Shown here in pieces: positions 62,137 to 64,000 of a stretch of 64,000 nucleotides of DNA (position 1 is its first letter; every line of letters starts with the position of its first letter). The notes beneath the pieces are model-generated. The model saw nothing but the letters and a program-made list of their open reading frames with translations, did not search any database and had not been told where the DNA came from. Where the stretch lies: assembly GCA_963771705.1 (NCBI GenBank), contig CAVYUP010000005.1, positions 682,001 through 746,000 on the forward strand. Reading direction: 5' to 3'. The translations under genes were made by a program, and so were the position numbers. Source of the stretch: DATFVA01 sp963771705 (lineage in GTDB: Bacteria > Bacteroidota > Ignavibacteria > Ignavibacteriales > Ignavibacteriaceae).

Positions 62137-64000
62137 ATGAATTTCAGGAAAGTATTGTTAGCAATATTATTATTATTGTTTTCCGATTTTCTGTCTTCTC
62201 AAGACCTCTCTGACTCAAACACTGGGGATCCGACTGCATCAAAAGACTTGATAAAGTTAGACTCATTACGAATAGAACGAATTGCTAAAATTTCTCAATT
62301 GTGGGGGCATATCAGATATTTTCATCCCTATTTGGATAAGAATCCGGAAAGGTGGAATAGGGCTTATACAACAGGTATAATTGATGTTATAAAAGCAGGA
62401 AGCAAAAAAGAATTCAGGACTGCGATACGAAAAATGCTGCTGGAATTAAATGATCCGGTTACCTGTATTATTGAGCCGCATACAGCCTCTAATGAAGATA
62501 CTTTAAAATATCCAATAATTTCGTGCTCTGAGGATAGTATACTGTATGTCTCAATAAGAAATTATAATGATCTGGAAGATTATCCTTATACCTATAATCA
62601 ACTCAATTCATTAAAGAAAAAGATACCTGTATCATCCGGGATTATTTTTGATCTACGGAATAAATCAAACAATAATATAAAAGGTAGAATTGAATATTAT
62701 TTTCAGGATCTTCAATTAATTTTAGCCGACAAGAGGCTTTATTTAACAGGATATAAATCTAAACATTATGATGGATTTGAACCTGAAATCGGTAATACAA
62801 CAGGGGGTTATTCTTCAGGTTTTTACATTAAAGGAGAAAAGGAAATTATTCCGGATTCAAATGGATTCAGTAAAAAAGTTATTTTCGTTTGCAATAATGC
62901 TTCTGAACTACCCAGAGTGGCATTGGCGCTACAAAGCATTGGACAAGGATTTATTATTTCAGAAGATACGTTATTTGATGCATCTTTGGTCCATACTGCA
63001 GCGTTTGACGTAGAAGATAGCATAAATGTTCAAGTAAGACTGGATGAGTTGGCTGTTGAATCCAAACCGGCTGCTGATTTAATTATAGCAGCCAATACCG
63101 AAGAACCAGAGATTATTGAAATAGCCCGACAATTCTTTGACGGAAGTAATAAACCAGGAAAAATTATTAAAAAGGATTCTTATACACCCAATTTTGAGGC
63201 TGAAAAAATTACTCCGGTTATTTCAGCTAATTCTTACTATCCTGACCTGGGGAATCGATTATTAGCGATCGCTAAAATCTGGACAGTAATTAGTTATTTC
63301 CATGCTTATAAGCATTTAATGAATGAAAACTGGGATGAAGTTTTGAGGAAGTCCATTCCACGATTTGTGAATGCATCAGATTCACTGGAATATCATTTGG
63401 CGGTTGCAGAAATGTATAAACACATTGAGGATGGTCATGGGTTTATCAGAAGTATGGTGTTGAATAATTACTTTGGCACCGCATCACCTCCTGTTGTTAT
63501 CAGATTTATTGAAAACCTTCCTGTTGTTGTCGAAGTACTTCCAGATTCTGTAATTAAAGTTGAAGGTATAGAAAAAGGTGACATCATAGAAAGGATTGAT
63601 GGTGAAGATGTTGAATCAGTCATAAAAAGGAGAATGAAATATAAATGCGCATCGAACCTTTCTGCACTTTATAACTATATTTCCGGGCGTCTCTTAAATG
63701 GTCCGGATAGTTCAACCGTATTTCTTACTATAAGAAATAGAAATCAGGAATCAAAATTAATAGAATTGCCCCGGTCCAATGCTTTTAAGCAATACATTTA
63801 TAACCTTCCTTACGGAGGCCGGCAATCATTTCCGATTCTAAGACTTATTAACGAAGACATTGGTTATGCAGATTTAGACCGCTTAACTCCTGATATGGTA
63901 GATAAAATGTTTGAAGAGTTCAAAGATACTAAAGCCATTATTTTTGATATGAGAGGGTATCCTAACGGAACAGCATGGACTATTGCGCCTCATCTAACGA
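62137..64000 (+). CDS. S41-family peptidase with duplicated S41 unit, 3' end outside window
   Basis: At least 621 residues, continuing past the window. After a signal peptide (RKVLLAILLLLFSDFLSSQ) comes a helical S41-type segment (AKISQLWGHIRYFHPYLDKN), then an S41-like core (SGIIFDLRNKS, then VIFVCNNASELPRVALAL) that lacks the usual T-x-S catalytic pattern. A second helical segment follows at about residues 372-435 (LAIAKIWTVISYFHAYKHLM to EDGHGFI), then a PDZ-like domain (VEGIEKGDIIERIDGEDV) and the start of a second core (TKAIIFDMRGYPNG). AAAGGAGA at 62123-62130 supports the ATG at 62137. Confidence 0.82.
   Translation, partial: MNFRKVLLAILLLLFSDFLSSQDLSDSNTGDPTASKDLIKLDSLRIERIAKISQLWGHIRYFHPYLDKNPERWNRAYTTGIIDVIKAGSKKEFRTAIRKMLLELNDPVTCIIEPHTASNEDTLKYPIISCSEDSILYVSIRNYNDLEDYPYTYNQLNSLKKKIPVSSGIIFDLRNKSNNNIKGRIEYYFQDLQLILADKRLYLTGYKSKHYDGFEPEIGNTTGGYSSGFYIKGEKEIIPDSNGFSKKVIFVCNNASELPRVALALQSIGQGFIISEDTLFDASLVHTAAFDVEDSINVQVRLDELAVESKPAADLIIAANTEEPEIIEIARQFFDGSNKPGKIIKKDSYTPNFEAEKITPVISANSYYPDLGNRLLAIAKIWTVISYFHAYKHLMNENWDEVLRKSIPRFVNASDSLEYHLAVAEMYKHIEDGHGFIRSMVLNNYFGTASPPVVIRFIENLPVVVEVLPDSVIKVEGIEKGDIIERIDGEDVESVIKRRMKYKCASNLSALYNYISGRLLNGPDSSTVFLTIRNRNQESKLIELPRSNAFKQYIYNLPYGGRQSFPILRLINEDIGYADLDRLTPDMVDKMFEEFKDTKAIIFDMRGYPNGTAWTIAPHLT

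Noticed and set aside
1..64000. CRISPR arrays, tRNA and rRNA genes
   Set aside because: I looked for regularly spaced repeats, cloverleaf patterns with GTTCAATC-type loops and conserved rRNA segments and saw none; a tRNAscan/CRISPR search would be needed to exclude them formally.

Overview
The window looks like chromosomal DNA from the Bacteroidota/Chlorobi side of the tree, most likely an Ignavibacteria-type bacterium. The support is indirect: an LpxC-FabZ fusion, a uppS-bamA-skp-skp-lpxD-lpxC/fabZ-lpxA envelope cluster, a GldC homologue, and a type IX secretion sorting domain with a QNYPNPFNPET linker. Many genes have clear Shine-Dalgarno sequences, and at least two promoters read TTGACA-17-TATATT, which differs from the promoters of classical Bacteroidia. 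Placement rests on recognised families only; no search was run.

Layout. 1-3.3 kb: GTP-type PEP carboxykinase (cut by the window edge), an MlaE-type permease and branched-chain aminotransferase. 3.3-4.7 kb: a lexA-led three-gene unit with a miniature WYL-like protein and a degenerate nuclease-like protein, behind a promoter carrying two matching 16-bp palindromes. 4.9-17.1 kb: a dense envelope block (undecaprenyl-PP synthase, BamA, two Skp/OmpH chaperones, lipid A enzymes, a LipM-like acyltransferase, PanB, a secreted propeller and split heptose kinase/adenylyltransferase). 17.2-27 kb: TamB, RNase R and a 1048-residue fusion of a zinc peptidase, a TolB-like propeller and an Omp85-type barrel. 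27-35.5 kb: housekeeping genes (prs, L25, pth, membrane pyrophosphatase, S6-SSB-S18-L9, L28, YrdC/YciO). 35.6-41.4 kb: a minus-strand set of LonH-like protease, pyruvate kinase, AmrS-like radical SAM enzyme and an SDR. 41.6-53 kb: metabolism, dipeptidyl peptidase, GldC, cytochrome bd and an M6-like secreted protease.

From about 53 kb the window becomes accessory in character: larger intergenic gaps, AT-rich genes without clear families, repeats and mobile-element debris. It holds a 45-bp repeat present twice (53.08 and 58.69 kb), a two-gene membrane-protein module, a T9SS-sorted secreted protein, and an IS21-like remnant whose ends carry tandem repeats and whose interior holds a nested perfect-armed palindrome. 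It also holds an AbiE-like toxin-antitoxin pair whose antitoxin-like partner has an intact PD-(D/E)XK-type motif and an array of five TTTTCCTA operator half-sites. The window ends in a truncated S41 peptidase that seems to contain two S41 units, the first catalytically degenerate.

How the genes fit together: the 4.9-27 kb block supplies outer-membrane biogenesis (BamA, Skp, TamB, a second Omp85-like barrel) and lipid A/heptose precursors. The most interesting candidates for undescribed biology are the LexA-controlled WYL/nuclease-like operon, the peptidase-propeller-Omp85 fusion beside TamB, the nuclease-fused AbiE-like module with its operator array, and the two-gene membrane module at 54.4-55.9 kb.
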